From Citrobacter sedlakii NBRC 105722 (lineage in GTDB: Bacteria; Pseudomonadota; Gammaproteobacteria; Enterobacterales; Enterobacteriaceae), in contig NZ_BBNB01000002.1 of assembly GCF_000759835.1 (NCBI RefSeq), forward strand, positions 124,001 to 188,000: a stretch of 64,000 nucleotides of DNA. Reading direction: 5' to 3'. Under the pieces are notes generated by a model that was given only the letters and a program-made list of their open reading frames with translations, searched no databases and was not told where the DNA came from. Made by a program: the position numbers and the translations under genes. Positions 19,970 to 30,171 of the stretch are shown piece by piece; position 1 is the stretch's first letter, and the number at the start of each line of letters is the position of its first letter.

Positions 19970-21490
19970 TTACAGAAAGTCCGGCACTAAACGCAGCAGC
20001 GCTCCCTGCGCCAGCAGTTCGGTCGCGCATTCTATGTCCGGGGCAAAGAAACGGTCGTCGGTATAGTGGGCAACCTGCTCGCGTAACGTTGCGCGCGCCT
20101 GCTCAAGAAGCGGACTGGATGTCAGTCCGTCGCGCAGATCGATCCCCTGACAGGCCGCCAGCCACTCGACCGCCAACACGCCGCGGGTATTGGCCGCCAT
20201 CTCCCACAGCCTGCGCCCTGCCGCCGGCGCCATCGACACATGATCTTCCTGATTCGCTGAGGTTGGCAGACTGTCAACGCTGTGCGGATGCGCCAGCGCC
20301 TTGTTCTCGCTGGCCAGCGCCGCCGCCGTCACCTGGGCAATCATAAAGCCGGAGTTCACGCCGCCATTTTTTACCAGGAACGGCGGCAGTTGCGACATGT
20401 GTTTATCCATCATCAACGCAATTCGACGCTCAGCGAGCGCGCCGATTTCGGCAATCGCCAGCGCCAGGTTGTCTGCCGCCATCGCCACCGGTTCGGCGTG
20501 AAAATTACCGCCGGAGATGACATCCCCCTGCTGCGCAAAAACCAGCGGGTTATCGGACACCGCGTTGGCTTCGATCAGCAAAACCTCTCTCACCTGGCGC
20601 ATCTGGGTCAGACACGCGCCCATCACCTGCGGCTGACAACGCAGTGAATACGGATCCTGCACTTTGTCGCAGTTATGGTGCGACTGCGACAGCGCGCTGG
20701 TTTCCGTTAGCACATGACGGTACAGCGCCGCCGCGTCAATTTGTCCAGGCTGCCCCCGTGCGGCATGGATCCGCGCGTCAAACGGACGGCGCGATCCCAG
20801 CACCGCTTCAGTGGTTAATGCGCCGCAAACCACGGCGGAGGCAAACAGTTCCTGGGCTTCAAACAGGCCGCGCAGCGCGAACGCCGTTGACGCCTGAGTG
20901 CCATTGAGCAGCGCTAATCCCTCTTTCGCCGCCAGGGTCAGCGGCGCCAGCCCGGCTTTTTTCAGCGCCTCTTTGGCCGGTAGCCATTCACCCTGAACGC
21001 GCGCTTTTCCCTCGCCGAGCAGAGTAAGCGACAGGTGCGCCAGCGGCGCTAAATCCCCCGATGCGCCCACCGAGCCTTTCGCCGGGATCAGCGGATAGAC
21101 CTCGGCGTTTACCAGCGCGATCAGCGCCTCGATCACGCACAGACGGATACCGGAAAACCCGCGCGCCAGGCTGTTGATCTTCAGCACCATGATCAGGCGC
21201 ACCATCGCATCATCCAGCGCTTCGCCAACCCCTGCGGCATGTGACAGCACCAGCGCGCGCTGAAGATTTTGCAGATCGTGATCGGCGATCCGCGTCTGGG
21301 CCAGCAGGCCAAAGCCGGTATTAATGCCGTAGGCCGTGCGCCCCTCCGCCACAATCGTGTTCACGCAGGCGACGCTGGCATGAATGCCGTCGATGGCGCT
21401 GGCATCAAGCGTCAGCCTGACCGGCTGCCGCCAGACATCACAAAGCTGTGAAAAAGTGAGCTGCCCCGGCGTTAAGGTCAAGGTGTTCAT
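19970..21490 (-). CDS. hutH: Histidine ammonia-lyase HutH
   Basis: This 506-residue enzyme removes ammonia from L-histidine to give urocanate, the first step of histidine breakdown. The self-cyclising tripeptide that forms the MIO cofactor is Ala143-Ser144-Gly145 in [20 protein letters not shown] (catalytic Tyr) and [20 protein letters not shown] are also intact. The start [10 protein letters not shown] matches Salmonella HutH; a 31-residue extension is rejected. It begins one base after the hutU stop, so hutUH is an operon. Confidence 0.96.
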   Translation of the reverse strand: MNTLTLTPGQLTFSQLCDVWRQPVRLTLDASAIDGIHASVACVNTIVAEGRTAYGINTGFGLLAQTRIADHDLQNLQRALVLSHAAGVGEALDDAMVRLIMVLKINSLARGFSGIRLCVIEALIALVNAEVYPLIPAKGSVGASGDLAPLAHLSLTLLGEGKARVQGEWLPAKEALKKAGLAPLTLAAKEGLALLNGTQASTAFALRGLFEAQELFASAVVCGALTTEAVLGSRRPFDARIHAARGQPGQIDAAALYRHVLTETSALSQSHHNCDKVQDPYSLRCQPQVMGACLTQMRQVREVLLIEANAVSDNPLVFAQQGDVISGGNFHAEPVAMAADNLALAIAEIGALAERRIALMMDKHMSQLPPFLVKNGGVNSGFMIAQVTAAALASENKALAHPHSVDSLPTSANQEDHVSMAPAAGRRLWEMAANTRGVLAVEWLAACQGIDLRDGLTSSPLLEQARATLREQVAHYTDDRFFAPDIECATELLAQGALLRLVPDFL

Positions 21491-21491
21491 A

Positions 21492-23177
21492 TCAGCGTTT
21501 CTCCTGGGTTGCCGCAACCATCGGCAGATTAAGCTGGTGTTCAGCGGCGCACTCAATGGCGATCTCATAACCCGCGTCGGCATGGCGCATCACGCCGGTC
21601 GCCGGATCGTTGTGCAGCACGCGGGCGATTCGCTCCGCGGCGTCATCGCTGCCGTCGCACACAATCACCATCCCGGCATGCTGCGAGAAGCCCATGCCGA
21701 CGCCGCCGCCGTGATGCAGCGACACCCAGGTCGCGCCACTGGCGGTATTGAGTAACGCGTTAAGCAGCGGCCAGTCGGACACCGCGTCGGAGCCGTCGCG
21801 CATCGCTTCCGTTTCACGGTTCGGACTGGCAACGGAGCCGGAGTCCAGGTGGTCGCGACCAATGACAATCGGCGCGGAAAGTTCGCCGCGACGCACCATG
21901 TCGTTAAACGCCAGTCCGATCTTTTGACGTAACGACAGCCCGACCCAACAGATGCGCGCCGGAAGCCCCTGAAAGCGGATCCGCTCGCGGGCCATGTCCA
22001 GCCAGCGATGCAGGTGCGCATCGTCCGCGACGATCTCTTTCACTTTGGCGTCGGTTTTATAAATATCCTCAGGATCGCCGGAGAGCGCCACCCAACGGAA
22101 CGGGCCGATGCCGCGGCAGAACAGCGGACGAATATAGGCGGGTACAAAACCGGGGAAATCAAAGGCGTTGTCCACGCCCATCTCTTTCGCCATCTGACGA
22201 ATATTGTTACCGTAATCAAACGTGGGCACCCCCATCCTGTGAAATGCCAGCATGGCCTGCACGTGCTTCGCCATAGAGCGCTTTGCGGCTTCGACGGTTC
22301 CCTGCGGATCGGAAACCGCCTTCTGCTGGTATGTCTGCCAGTCCCAGCCGGAAGGCAGATAGCCGTGCAGCGGATCGTGGGCGCTGGTCTGGTCAGTCAC
22401 CAGATCCGGACGCACGCCGCGTTTTACCAGCTCGGGCAGCACGTCCGCGGCGTTAGCGCACAGGGCGACAGACACCGCGCGGCCTTCACGGGTGTAGTTT
22501 TCGATGCGCGCCAGCGCGTCGTCCAGCGAGGTCGCCTGCTCATCAACATAGCGGGTGCGCAGGCGAAAATCGATACGACTCTGCTGGCATTCAATGTTCA
22601 GGGAACAGGCCCCCGCCAGCGTCGCCGCTAACGGCTGCGCGCCGCCCATGCCGCCGAGTCCCGCCGTCAGCACCCAGCGTCCGCGCAACTCGCCGTGATA
22701 ATGTTGACGCCCCGCTTCGACAAACGTTTCATACGTGCCCTGCACAATTCCCTGACTGCCTATGTAGATCCAGCTCCCGGCGGTCATCTGGCCGTACATC
22801 GCCAGCCCTTTCGCATCCAGTTCGTTAAAATGTTCCCAGGTGGCCCAGTGAGGAACCAGATTGGAATTGGCGATCAGCACGCGCGGCGCGTTGCGGTGGG
22901 TCTTAAATACGCCGACCGGCTTACCGGACTGCACCAGCAGGGTTTCATCGTCCTCCAGCGCAGTCAGCGCCTTAACAATGGCGTCAAAACAGTCCCAGTT
23001 GCGGGCCGCCCGACCAATGCCGCCGTAAACCACCAGCGCATAGGGATTTTCGGCAACATCCGGATCCAGGTTGTTCATTAACATACGCAGCGGCGCTTCG
23101 CTTAACCAACTTTTGGCCGTTAAGATGGTTCCCCGCGGCGCGCGGATCGTCTGCTGACGGTATTTGCTATATGACAT
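21492..23177 (-). CDS. hutU: Urocanate hydratase HutU
   Basis: This 561-residue enzyme hydrates urocanate to imidazolone propionate using tightly bound NAD+ as an electrophile. Conserved elements are [13 protein letters not shown] near the N-terminus, [20 protein letters not shown], the NAD-binding [12 protein letters not shown], the Cys-containing [10 protein letters not shown] and [13 protein letters not shown]. Length equals that of Salmonella HutU. It is the first gene of hutUH, under a HutC-type operator. Confidence 0.97.
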   Translation of the reverse strand: MSYSKYRQQTIRAPRGTILTAKSWLSEAPLRMLMNNLDPDVAENPYALVVYGGIGRAARNWDCFDAIVKALTALEDDETLLVQSGKPVGVFKTHRNAPRVLIANSNLVPHWATWEHFNELDAKGLAMYGQMTAGSWIYIGSQGIVQGTYETFVEAGRQHYHGELRGRWVLTAGLGGMGGAQPLAATLAGACSLNIECQQSRIDFRLRTRYVDEQATSLDDALARIENYTREGRAVSVALCANAADVLPELVKRGVRPDLVTDQTSAHDPLHGYLPSGWDWQTYQQKAVSDPQGTVEAAKRSMAKHVQAMLAFHRMGVPTFDYGNNIRQMAKEMGVDNAFDFPGFVPAYIRPLFCRGIGPFRWVALSGDPEDIYKTDAKVKEIVADDAHLHRWLDMARERIRFQGLPARICWVGLSLRQKIGLAFNDMVRRGELSAPIVIGRDHLDSGSVASPNRETEAMRDGSDAVSDWPLLNALLNTASGATWVSLHHGGGVGMGFSQHAGMVIVCDGSDDAAERIARVLHNDPATGVMRHADAGYEIAIECAAEHQLNLPMVAATQEKR

Positions 23178-23246
23178 AACACTGCCTCTCCTGAAGGGCC
23201 GGACCTGACGATACCGACGTAGGGAATGATTCAGCTATGGCATAAA

Positions 23247-23275
23247 CATATACTTGTCTATACAAGACATAACAA
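23247..23275 (-). promoter_or_regulatory. hutU promoter with embedded HutC operator
   Basis: On the minus strand TTGTTA (-35, 23270-23275) and TATATG (-10, 23247-23252) are 17 bases apart. The dyad CTTGTATAGACAAG (23253-23266) fills the space between them. It matches the HutC operator of Klebsiella and Salmonella as I recall it. Repressor bound here would block RNA polymerase directly; urocanate releases it. Confidence 0.75.
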
Positions 23276-23311
23276 GGCTGAATTTAACAGAAAAGATACA
23301 TTTTTATCATA

Positions 23312-23328
23312 TTGCGTCAGCAATCACG
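23312..23328. promoter_or_regulatory. Possible CRP site upstream of hutU
   Basis: TTGCGTCAGCAATCACG resembles the CRP consensus (TGTGA-N6-TCACA) in five to six key positions, about 80 bases upstream of the predicted hutU start. hut genes in enterics are catabolite-controlled, so the site is plausible, but it was called by eye only. Confidence 0.35.
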
Positions 23329-23345
23329 CTTTCCAGGACGCAGGA

Positions 23346-24071
23346 TCAGGAAGAGAAATGGCCCTGCAAGCGGTAACGGGAACCGGGGAAAAGCAGCCGC
23401 GCGTGGGAGACGATTTGCGTGGCGGACCAGGTGGTACGGCGGATCAGCAGGCAGGGTTCGGTTTCGTTGATGGTTAATAACGCAGACTCTTCGGCGCTGG
23501 CACGTACCGCTTCCACAATGTGCTCCCCTTCCGTGAGCGGGGCGATCAACGACAGATAAGCGTGCGGCGTGGTCTGGCTGTAATCCTGCGCCAGATAGTC
23601 GGGCACCACCTGTGCATTGACGATGCGATCTTCAATTTGTACCGGCAATTCATTTTCGAAGTGCACCATCACGGAATGAAAAATATCGCTGCCTTCGTTG
23701 ATCTTCAGCGCGGCCGCCTGTAGGGCATTCGCGGGGCTTCTTTCCAGCACCCGCACGTCGCAACGGTGCTGATGCGAGCGGGCAGTGATTTCATCCGCGA
23801 TACTGCGAATCTCGAACAGCGCCGACTGGCCTTTTGGCTCGGCGACAAAGGTTCCAACCCCTTGTAACCGCACCAACAGTCCTTCGTCGGTCAGCTCGCG
23901 CAGTGCGCGGTTAATGGTCATCCGGCTGTAGCCGTATTGCGTCACCAGCGCCGCTTCAGACGGAATGCGATCGTGCGGCTGCCAGATGCCGCTGGCGATC
24001 TTCTCGCTGATCGCCCGTTTTACCGTTTCATAATACGGCGCGGGTGTCGCGCGGGGTCGAAGGACATTCAT
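23346..24071 (-). CDS. hutC: Histidine utilisation repressor HutC
   Basis: This 241-residue GntR-family (HutC subfamily) repressor has an N-terminal winged helix (residues about 10-75; SEAALVTQYGYSRMTINRAL is the recognition region). A UTRA effector domain follows (about 95-235, with ENELPVQIEDRIVNAQVVPD) and binds urocanate. It controls both hut operons and, as the last gene of hutIGC, its own synthesis. It lies 54 bases below hutG and 168 bases before hutU. Confidence 0.95.
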   Translation of the reverse strand: MNVLRPRATPAPYYETVKRAISEKIASGIWQPHDRIPSEAALVTQYGYSRMTINRALRELTDEGLLVRLQGVGTFVAEPKGQSALFEIRSIADEITARSHQHRCDVRVLERSPANALQAAALKINEGSDIFHSVMVHFENELPVQIEDRIVNAQVVPDYLAQDYSQTTPHAYLSLIAPLTEGEHIVEAVRASAEESALLTINETEPCLLIRRTTWSATQIVSHARLLFPGSRYRLQGHFSS

Positions 24072-24125
24072 GCGTACATTTACCTTTTCATCAAACCAGG
24101 GTTGACGGAAGCCGTCGCTAATGGC

Positions 24126-25067
24126 TTATTGCCACCAGTAAACGATCTGCCAGCCAAGCCGCGCCGCAACGCGCGCCGCGCTGCCATCATTATCAAAGCG
24201 CGGATTAAATTCAACCATATCCACCGCCTGAAGCTTGCCGCTGCGACAAATCGGCTCAATCAGCCGCAGCAGGGTCGACAGCGGTACTCCCAGCGCGGCG
24301 GGTGCTGAAACCGCAGGCATCGCCGCGCCGGGAAGCACGTCGAGATCGACGGTGAGATAAATTTTATCGACCCGTCCGATAAACGCCGCAAGCGTCGCCT
24401 GCGCGTCATCGCAATAGAGATCTTCAACTACCGTCACCCGGCGGGTTTGCGCCTCATCCCACAGCGCCTGGGTATTTGCCGCCCGGCTGACGCCAAAGCA
24501 GGCATAGTGAAACCCACGCTGCTGCTGGTCGCACAGTTGCGCCAGTTGGCGAAACGGCGTACCAGAACTGGGGCGTCCGGCGAAACGCAGATCCAGGTGA
24601 GCGTCAAGATTGATAATTCCGATGCGTTCAGCCGCAAAAGCATCATAAACACCCGCGCCATGCCCGAACGCCGTCTCATGCCCCCCACCGAGTACAAAGG
24701 TGCGCACACCCGCCTGCTGGCAGCGATGTACCGCATCCCTTAACGCCTGTTGCGCCCCTTCCAGATCCGCGCCTGGCGCCAGAATATTGCCCATATCCAC
24801 CAGTCGCTCATGTCCGGCGTGGCAGGCGAGATTCGCCAGCGCTTTACGCAGCGCGTCCGGGGCGCCAGCGGCGCCGGGGCGTCCGTGGTTACGCTTAACG
24901 CCTTCATCACAGGCAAAGCCCAGCAGCGCAATCCGGTCACAATAATGCCCGGGCGAAAACGTCCGGCTTATTTCGATGGTCTGACACAGACGCAGCGCAT
25001 TCGCCGCCTCCGCGCGATCATCACGTCCCTGCCACAGCGCAGGGGAAACGGGTTGCCATTGCGTCAT
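24126..25067 (-). CDS. hutG: Formimidoylglutamase HutG
   Basis: This 313-residue arginase-family hydrolase splits N-formimino-L-glutamate to glutamate and formamide, the last step of the pathway. The binuclear manganese-site motifs are [10 protein letters not shown] (His), NLDAHLDLR (Asp-x-His-x-Asp) and [13 protein letters not shown] (Asp-x-Asp). Length equals that of Salmonella HutG. Its ATG overlaps the hutI stop (ATGA). This version of the pathway releases formamide, unlike HutF/HutG deacylase routes in pseudomonads. Confidence 0.95.
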   Translation of the reverse strand: MTQWQPVSPALWQGRDDRAEAANALRLCQTIEISRTFSPGHYCDRIALLGFACDEGVKRNHGRPGAAGAPDALRKALANLACHAGHERLVDMGNILAPGADLEGAQQALRDAVHRCQQAGVRTFVLGGGHETAFGHGAGVYDAFAAERIGIINLDAHLDLRFAGRPSSGTPFRQLAQLCDQQQRGFHYACFGVSRAANTQALWDEAQTRRVTVVEDLYCDDAQATLAAFIGRVDKIYLTVDLDVLPGAAMPAVSAPAALGVPLSTLLRLIEPICRSGKLQAVDMVEFNPRFDNDGSAARVAARLGWQIVYWWQ

Positions 25068-26287
25068 ACGATATCCCCCCGAAAGACGCGTTGATACAGC
25101 GGGTTACGCCCCGGTTCGTACACGATCTCTACCGGATGTTCCGCGTCCCAGATCGCGAAATCCGCCCTATAGCCGGCCGTAAGCTGACCGTGCGTCGACT
25201 GGCGACCCAGCGCGCGCGCGGCGTGACGCGTGACCCCCGCCCAGGCTTCTTCCGGCGTCAGGCCAAACTGCACGCAGGCCATATTCATCGCCAGGTGCAG
25301 GCTGATAAACGGGCTGGTGCCGGGATTATAGTCGCTCGCCACCGCCATCGGCACGCCGTAGCGGCGAAGCAGTCCAACGGGAGGTGTCTGTTTCTCTTTC
25401 AGGAAATAAAACGCCCCCGGCAGCAGCACGCCGACAGTGCCGCTGCGGTGCATCGCCGCCACGCCCGCCTCGTCCAGATACTCAATATGATCGGCAGACA
25501 GTCCGCGATAGCGGCTGACCAACTGCGCGCCGCCGAGCAGAGACAACTGCTCCACGTGCCCTTTTACCGGTATACCCAGCGCCTGCGCCGCGCGAAGCAC
25601 CCGTTCGCTTTGCGCAAGCGTAAAGCCAACGCTTTCGCAGAACAGATCGACCGCTTCAAACAGCCCTTTTTGCCATAGCTGCGGCAAAATGACGTCGCAG
25701 ACAAGGTCGATATAGCCGTCAGGATCGTCGCGAAATTCCTGCGGGGTGGCGTGCGCCGCCAGCAGCGTAGGGCTGATCTCCATCATTCCGTCGGCCGCCA
25801 GCCGGGCAGCCACGCGCAGCATCTTTTCTTCGCTGGCGATATCCAGTCCGTAGCCGGATTTTATTTCCAGTAGCGTTACCCCTTCACGGGCTAAACGCTG
25901 CATTCTGTCTCTGGCGACGCGGTAAAGCACATCTTCTGTCGCCGTCCGGGTCGCTGACACCGTGGCGTTAATGCCGCCGCCCTGAGCGCCGATCTGCTGA
26001 TACGAGACGCCGTTCAACCGCTGCTCCCATTCACTGGCGCGGTTGCCGCCAAAAATCAGATGCGTGTGGCAGTCAATCAGACCGGGGGTAACCAGTCGGC
26101 CCTCAAGGTTGGCGGTATTAGCATGGCGGGTCGGCAGTTCGGCTTCAGGAATAACAGACAGGATTTTTTCGCCGCGAATAATCAGCGCATGATGTTCAAG
26201 TATCCCATACGGGGCGTCGATGTGCGGATCCAGCGTAGCGAGGCGGAGATTTCGCCAGACCTTATCCCCGGGTAACAGTTGCGACAT
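25064..26287 (-). CDS. hutI: Imidazolonepropionase HutI
   Basis: This 407-residue amidohydrolase opens the imidazolone ring to give N-formimino-L-glutamate. The metal-binding HxH is in [10 protein letters not shown] near residues 70-75. [10 protein letters not shown], a further metal His in [17 protein letters not shown] and the late Asp in [12 protein letters not shown] complete the family signature. The start [11 protein letters not shown] has a GGAGA site and fits Salmonella HutI; the frame continues 11 codons upstream into the operator. It is the first gene of hutIGC. Confidence 0.95.
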   Translation of the reverse strand: MSQLLPGDKVWRNLRLATLDPHIDAPYGILEHHALIIRGEKILSVIPEAELPTRHANTANLEGRLVTPGLIDCHTHLIFGGNRASEWEQRLNGVSYQQIGAQGGGINATVSATRTATEDVLYRVARDRMQRLAREGVTLLEIKSGYGLDIASEEKMLRVAARLAADGMMEISPTLLAAHATPQEFRDDPDGYIDLVCDVILPQLWQKGLFEAVDLFCESVGFTLAQSERVLRAAQALGIPVKGHVEQLSLLGGAQLVSRYRGLSADHIEYLDEAGVAAMHRSGTVGVLLPGAFYFLKEKQTPPVGLLRRYGVPMAVASDYNPGTSPFISLHLAMNMACVQFGLTPEEAWAGVTRHAARALGRQSTHGQLTAGYRADFAIWDAEHPVEIVYEPGRNPLYQRVFRGDIV

Positions 26288-26307
26288 GCTTTCTCCACTT
26301 GTCTTAG

Positions 26308-26321
26308 GTTGTATAGACATT
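26308..26321 (-). promoter_or_regulatory. HutC-type operator upstream of hutI
   Basis: GTTGTATAGACATT shares the TTGTATAGACA core with the operator at hutU and lies about 21 bases before the hutI start codon, near the likely transcription start. This supports HutC autoregulation of hutIGC. The outer bases of the dyad are degenerate, so this may be the weaker of the two sites. Confidence 0.65.
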
Positions 26322-26451
26322 TATTTGAGATCGCCGCGAGGAAGTCAATCTTCCGGATTAAAAATGTTACTTAATTGTGACTTCAAAACGCGAAGAATCC
26401 GCTAATGCTGAGTTAAAAAACAACTTTTTGCCTTTTCACCTTCCCGTTTCG

Positions 26452-26476
26452 TTCAACTTAGTATAAAAAAGCAGGC
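26452..26476. other. Lambda-type attB site (unoccupied)
   Basis: Read on the minus strand, the 15-base core GCTTTTTTATACTAA (26458-26472) is identical to the lambda att core. Flanking bases CCT on the left and GTTGAACGA on the right are close to E. coli attB. The site is intact, has no prophage and lies 37 bases before ybhC, as in E. coli. The right arm CAACTTAGT fits the Int core-site consensus CAACTTNNT. Confidence 0.85.
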
Positions 26477-26509
26477 TTCAATGGACACTTAATTAGCCCG
26501 GAGCAACTC

Positions 26510-27793
26510 GTGAACACATCATCAGTTTCCCGTCTGGCGCTGGCACTGGCTTTTGGCGTGACGCTGACCGCCTGTAGCTCTACGCCACCAGACCAAATCC
26601 CTTCCGATCAAACCGCGCCGGGGACCGCCTCGCGCCCGATTTTATCGGCCAGTGAAGCGCAGAATTTTGTCGCGAAAACGTATTTTTCGTCGCTGACGCC
26701 AAACACTGCGCCGTGGACGCCGTCGGCAATTACCCTGCCGGCGCAGCCTGACTTTGTGGTGGGGCCGGCAGGAACCCAGGGCGTGACGCACACCACTATC
26801 CAGGCGGCGGTCGATGCGGCGATCACAACCCGTACGAATAAACGTCAGTACATTGCGATTATGCCGGGCGACTACCAGGGCACCGTGTACATTCCTGCCG
26901 CGCCGGGCAGCCTGACGCTTTACGGTACCGGCGAGAAACCGCTGGACGTCAAAATTGGCGCGGCGATTGACGGTGAGATGAGCACTGCCGACTGGCGCCG
27001 CGTCGTCAATCCGGGAGGCAAATACATGCCCGGCAAACCAGCCTGGTATATGTTCGATAACTGCCAGAGCAAACGCGGCGCGACCATTGGCATGATGTGT
27101 TCCGCGGTATTGTGGTCGCAGAACAACGGCCTGCAGTTGCAAAACCTGACCGTTGAGAACAATCTCGGCGACAGCGTGGACGCGGGTAATCACCCTGCCG
27201 TGGCGCTTCGCAGCGATGGCGACAAAGTGCAGATCAACGATGTGAATATTCTGGGTCGCCAGAACACATTCTTTGTCACCAACAGCGGCGTGCAAAACCG
27301 CCTGGTCAACGATCGTCAACCACGTACGCTGGTGACCAATAGCTATATCGAAGGCGACGTGGATATCGTTTCCGGGCGTGGCGCGGTGGTGTTTGATAAC
27401 ACCGATTTCCGCGTGGTCAACTCTCGTACCCAGCAGGAAGCATATGTCTTCGCACCGGCAACCTTATCTAACATCTATTACGGCTTCCTTGCGACCAACA
27501 GCCGCTTTACCGCCGCCGGTGACGGCGTGGCGCAGTTAGGCCGTTCGCTGGATGTCGACAGCAATACCAATGGTCAGGTGGTGATCCGCGACAGCGTGAT
27601 CAACGAAGGCTTTAATCGCGCGACGCCGTGGGCTGACGCGGTGATCTCTAAACGTCCGTTCGCCGGTAACACCGGGGCGCAGGATGATAAAGGCGAGATT
27701 CAGCGTAACCTGAACGACACCAACTTTAACCGCATGTGGGAATACAATAACCGCGGCGTGGGCAGTAAAGTGGTGGCAGAGCCGAAGCAGTAA
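26510..27793 (+). CDS. ybhC: Outer-membrane lipoprotein YbhC, pectinesterase-like acyl thioesterase
   Basis: This 427-residue lipoprotein has a signal peptide ending in the lipobox LTAC (Cys at residue 22). A right-handed parallel beta-helix of the pectin methylesterase (CE8) family follows. Family landmarks are THTTIQAAVDAA, the GRQNTFF turn and GDVDIVSGRGAVVFDN, where the second catalytic Asp would lie. E. coli YbhC does not act on pectin and is reported as an acyl-CoA thioesterase. The start is GTG (26510), fixing a standard lipoprotein signal. It is a single gene with its own terminator. Confidence 0.94.
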   Translation: MNTSSVSRLALALAFGVTLTACSSTPPDQIPSDQTAPGTASRPILSASEAQNFVAKTYFSSLTPNTAPWTPSAITLPAQPDFVVGPAGTQGVTHTTIQAAVDAAITTRTNKRQYIAIMPGDYQGTVYIPAAPGSLTLYGTGEKPLDVKIGAAIDGEMSTADWRRVVNPGGKYMPGKPAWYMFDNCQSKRGATIGMMCSAVLWSQNNGLQLQNLTVENNLGDSVDAGNHPAVALRSDGDKVQINDVNILGRQNTFFVTNSGVQNRLVNDRQPRTLVTNSYIEGDVDIVSGRGAVVFDNTDFRVVNSRTQQEAYVFAPATLSNIYYGFLATNSRFTAAGDGVAQLGRSLDVDSNTNGQVVIRDSVINEGFNRATPWADAVISKRPFAGNTGAQDDKGEIQRNLNDTNFNRMWEYNNRGVGSKVVAEPKQ

Positions 27794-27844
27794 CAACGCA
27801 GGCCGGATAATACCGGCCTGATGACGCTACACATAGCAGACCTG

Positions 27845-27876
27845 CGGGTCGTCACATTACCGTGACGACCCGTTTT
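27845..27876. terminator. Rho-independent terminator between ybhC and ybhJ
   Basis: CGGGTCGTCAC and GTGACGACCCG form a perfect 11-bp stem with loop ATTACC, followed on the plus strand by TTTT. It ends ybhC and, read the other way, sits four bases beyond the ybhJ stop. Confidence 0.85.
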
Positions 27877-27880
27877 CACA

Positions 27881-30145
27881 TCATGGCGTCAGACGCGCCC
27901 GGTTGAAATTAATCAGGCTGCCCGCTTTAATGATTTCACGCTCCTCGGCGGTGAGACTTTCCATATACAGACTGATTTCGCCCACCGGCGCGCCATCACG
28001 AATTACCCATGCCGTCATTTTTTCGCCGCAGCGCTCCAGCGCCGCGCGTATGCCGGGGATATAAATATAGTCGTCCACTTCAAACGACGGCGCTTCCGCC
28101 ATTTGCAGCGGCAGCATTCCCCAGTTAATCATATTTGAGCGGTAGCGTTTGGTGGCATATTCCTGCGCAATATTCGCCAGCCCGCCAATCACGCGCTGAC
28201 AGCTTGCCGCCTGCTCGCGCGCAGAGCCATCGCCGGGCTTCACGGCATAAATTACGCTGCCAATACCGGTTTCAGCCGCAACCACCCGCTCCTGACCGGC
28301 GATTTGCCGTATACCCGCAAATACCGAAGCCAGTTCGTCCGTCTCTCCCGTCCGCCGCCGTTTCTCCAGCGCGGCGACCGTTTTGCTTCTGCCCACATAT
28401 TCCGGGTCGCGGCGCGACAGGGTAAATTCCGCCAGTCCCACCGGATTTGAACGATAAGAAGAGGTTTCGCCGGACGGAATAAGCTCATCGGTGGTGGTGA
28501 CGTCGTCGAGGATTTTCGCGCACACCTTCAGCAGAATATTATCGGTCAGCGCGCCCATTTCCGGCCAGTCTTTGATATTCGGCCCGTAGATCAGTGGCTG
28601 TGCGGTGGCGCCTTTCACAAAGCCCTGATAGACGCGATTCTGGTAGGGCGCAGGATCGAAGCGGTAGGCCGGTACGTTATCCCAGCAGTCCAGCTCCGTT
28701 GCGGCGGTAAGCACGCCGCCGTTCGCCGCAGTGGCGGCCACGGAACGCGCATCCATCAGCGCGACGGCGGACATTTGACCGTTGCCCGGTTTCGAGCCCT
28801 CGCGGTTGGGGAAGTTACGCGTGGTATGACGAATGCTGAGTCCGTTATTCACCGGCGTATCGCCCGCACCAAAACAGGGGCCGCAGAAGGCGGTACGGAT
28901 AATCGCGCCTGCGCCCATCAGATCGCTGACCATCCCCTGCTTCGCCAGCGCCATAAATACTGGCTGTGAGGAGGGATAAACGGACAGCGAGAAGGCGTTG
29001 TCCCCGCATGAATGTCCGCGCAGCGCGTTGGCGGCAGCCACCACATTCTCATAGTTGCCGCCGGAACAGCCGGCAATGATCCCCTGCTGCACCTTCAGAC
29101 GACCGTTTTCGACTTTATCGAGCAGCGAAAGCCCGGCCTTCCCTTGCGCAATGCGCTGCGCGTCAACTTCAACCTGGTGCAGAATATCGCTTAAGTTTTC
29201 CTGCAACGTTGCTATTTCATAAACATTGCTCGGATGGAAAGGCAAGGCGATCATTGGCCTGATAGCGCTCAGATCCACTGAGATGCAGCCGTCGTAATAG
29301 GCAAGCGGCTGCGGCGCCAGCGGGCGATAGGCCTCTTCGCGTCCGTGCAGGGCCAGCCATTGCTGAATTTCTTCATCGGTCTGCCAGACGGAGCTGAGAC
29401 AGGTCGTTTCCGTGGTCATGACGTCGACGCTGTTACGGAAATCCGTGGAGAGGTTGCGGATGCCCGGCCCGACAAACTCCATCACTTTATTTTTAACGTA
29501 GCCGTTTTTGAACACCGCGCCAATAATCGCCAGCGCCACGTCCTGTGGGCCGACGCCCGGCGCCGGTTTACCGGTCAGCCAGACCGCCACCACGCCCGGA
29601 TAATCGCAGTCCCAGGTGTCATTCAGCAGCTGTTTAACCAGTTCGCCGCCCCCTTCACCAATGGCCATCGTCCCCAGCGCGCCATAGCGGGTATGGCTGT
29701 CTGAACCGAGGATCATCTTCCCGCCGCCGGCCATCATTTCGCGCATGTACTGATGGATGACCGCGATGTGCGGCGGCACAAAAATACCGCCATAACGCTG
29801 CGCCGCCGACAGGCCAAACAGGTGATCGTCGCCGTTTATCGTCCCCCCGACGGCGCACAGTGAGTTATGGCAGTTGGTCAGGACATAGGGCAGTGGAAAC
29901 CGCTCCATACCGGAGGCTTTTGCCGTCTGAATAATGCCGACAAAGGTAATATCATGAGAGGTGAGCGCATCAAATTTAATTTTCAGTTTGCGCATGTCGC
30001 CGGAGGTATTATGCGCCGCCAGGATCGACCAGGCGATAGTGCCTTTTTTAGCATCGTCTTTACTGACTGCGCCGGAATAGTGTTCTTCAGCAATTATCTC
30101 GTTATTGTCGCTGAGATAGATCCCTTTCTCATATAACTTAATCAT
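27881..30145 (-). CDS. ybhJ: Aconitase-family hydratase YbhJ
   Basis: This 754-residue cytoplasmic member of the aconitase/isopropylmalate isomerase superfamily has no proven substrate. The [4Fe-4S] cysteines are conserved: Cys360 in [10 protein letters not shown], and Cys421 and Cys424 in FCGPCFGAG. The substrate-loop GSDSHTRYG (around 147-155) and the RNFPNREGS motif with its catalytic-loop Arg (443-451) are present too, so the enzyme should be catalytically competent. The C-terminal swivel domain is around residues 600-754. The start MIKLYEK has a GGAG site; the 43-residue extension is rejected. It is co-directional with ybhI (26-base gap), a likely transporter for its substrate. Confidence 0.92.
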   Translation of the reverse strand: MIKLYEKGIYLSDNNEIIAEEHYSGAVSKDDAKKGTIAWSILAAHNTSGDMRKLKIKFDALTSHDITFVGIIQTAKASGMERFPLPYVLTNCHNSLCAVGGTINGDDHLFGLSAAQRYGGIFVPPHIAVIHQYMREMMAGGGKMILGSDSHTRYGALGTMAIGEGGGELVKQLLNDTWDCDYPGVVAVWLTGKPAPGVGPQDVALAIIGAVFKNGYVKNKVMEFVGPGIRNLSTDFRNSVDVMTTETTCLSSVWQTDEEIQQWLALHGREEAYRPLAPQPLAYYDGCISVDLSAIRPMIALPFHPSNVYEIATLQENLSDILHQVEVDAQRIAQGKAGLSLLDKVENGRLKVQQGIIAGCSGGNYENVVAAANALRGHSCGDNAFSLSVYPSSQPVFMALAKQGMVSDLMGAGAIIRTAFCGPCFGAGDTPVNNGLSIRHTTRNFPNREGSKPGNGQMSAVALMDARSVAATAANGGVLTAATELDCWDNVPAYRFDPAPYQNRVYQGFVKGATAQPLIYGPNIKDWPEMGALTDNILLKVCAKILDDVTTTDELIPSGETSSYRSNPVGLAEFTLSRRDPEYVGRSKTVAALEKRRRTGETDELASVFAGIRQIAGQERVVAAETGIGSVIYAVKPGDGSAREQAASCQRVIGGLANIAQEYATKRYRSNMINWGMLPLQMAEAPSFEVDDYIYIPGIRAALERCGEKMTAWVIRDGAPVGEISLYMESLTAEEREIIKAGSLINFNRARLTP

Positions 30146-30171
30146 TACAAACTCCGTACCGCTATGAGTGA

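Noticed and set aside
26452-26476. Prophage or remnant integrase at the lambda att site
   Set aside because: No phage gene or second att core is seen on either side; hutI and ybhC flank the core directly.
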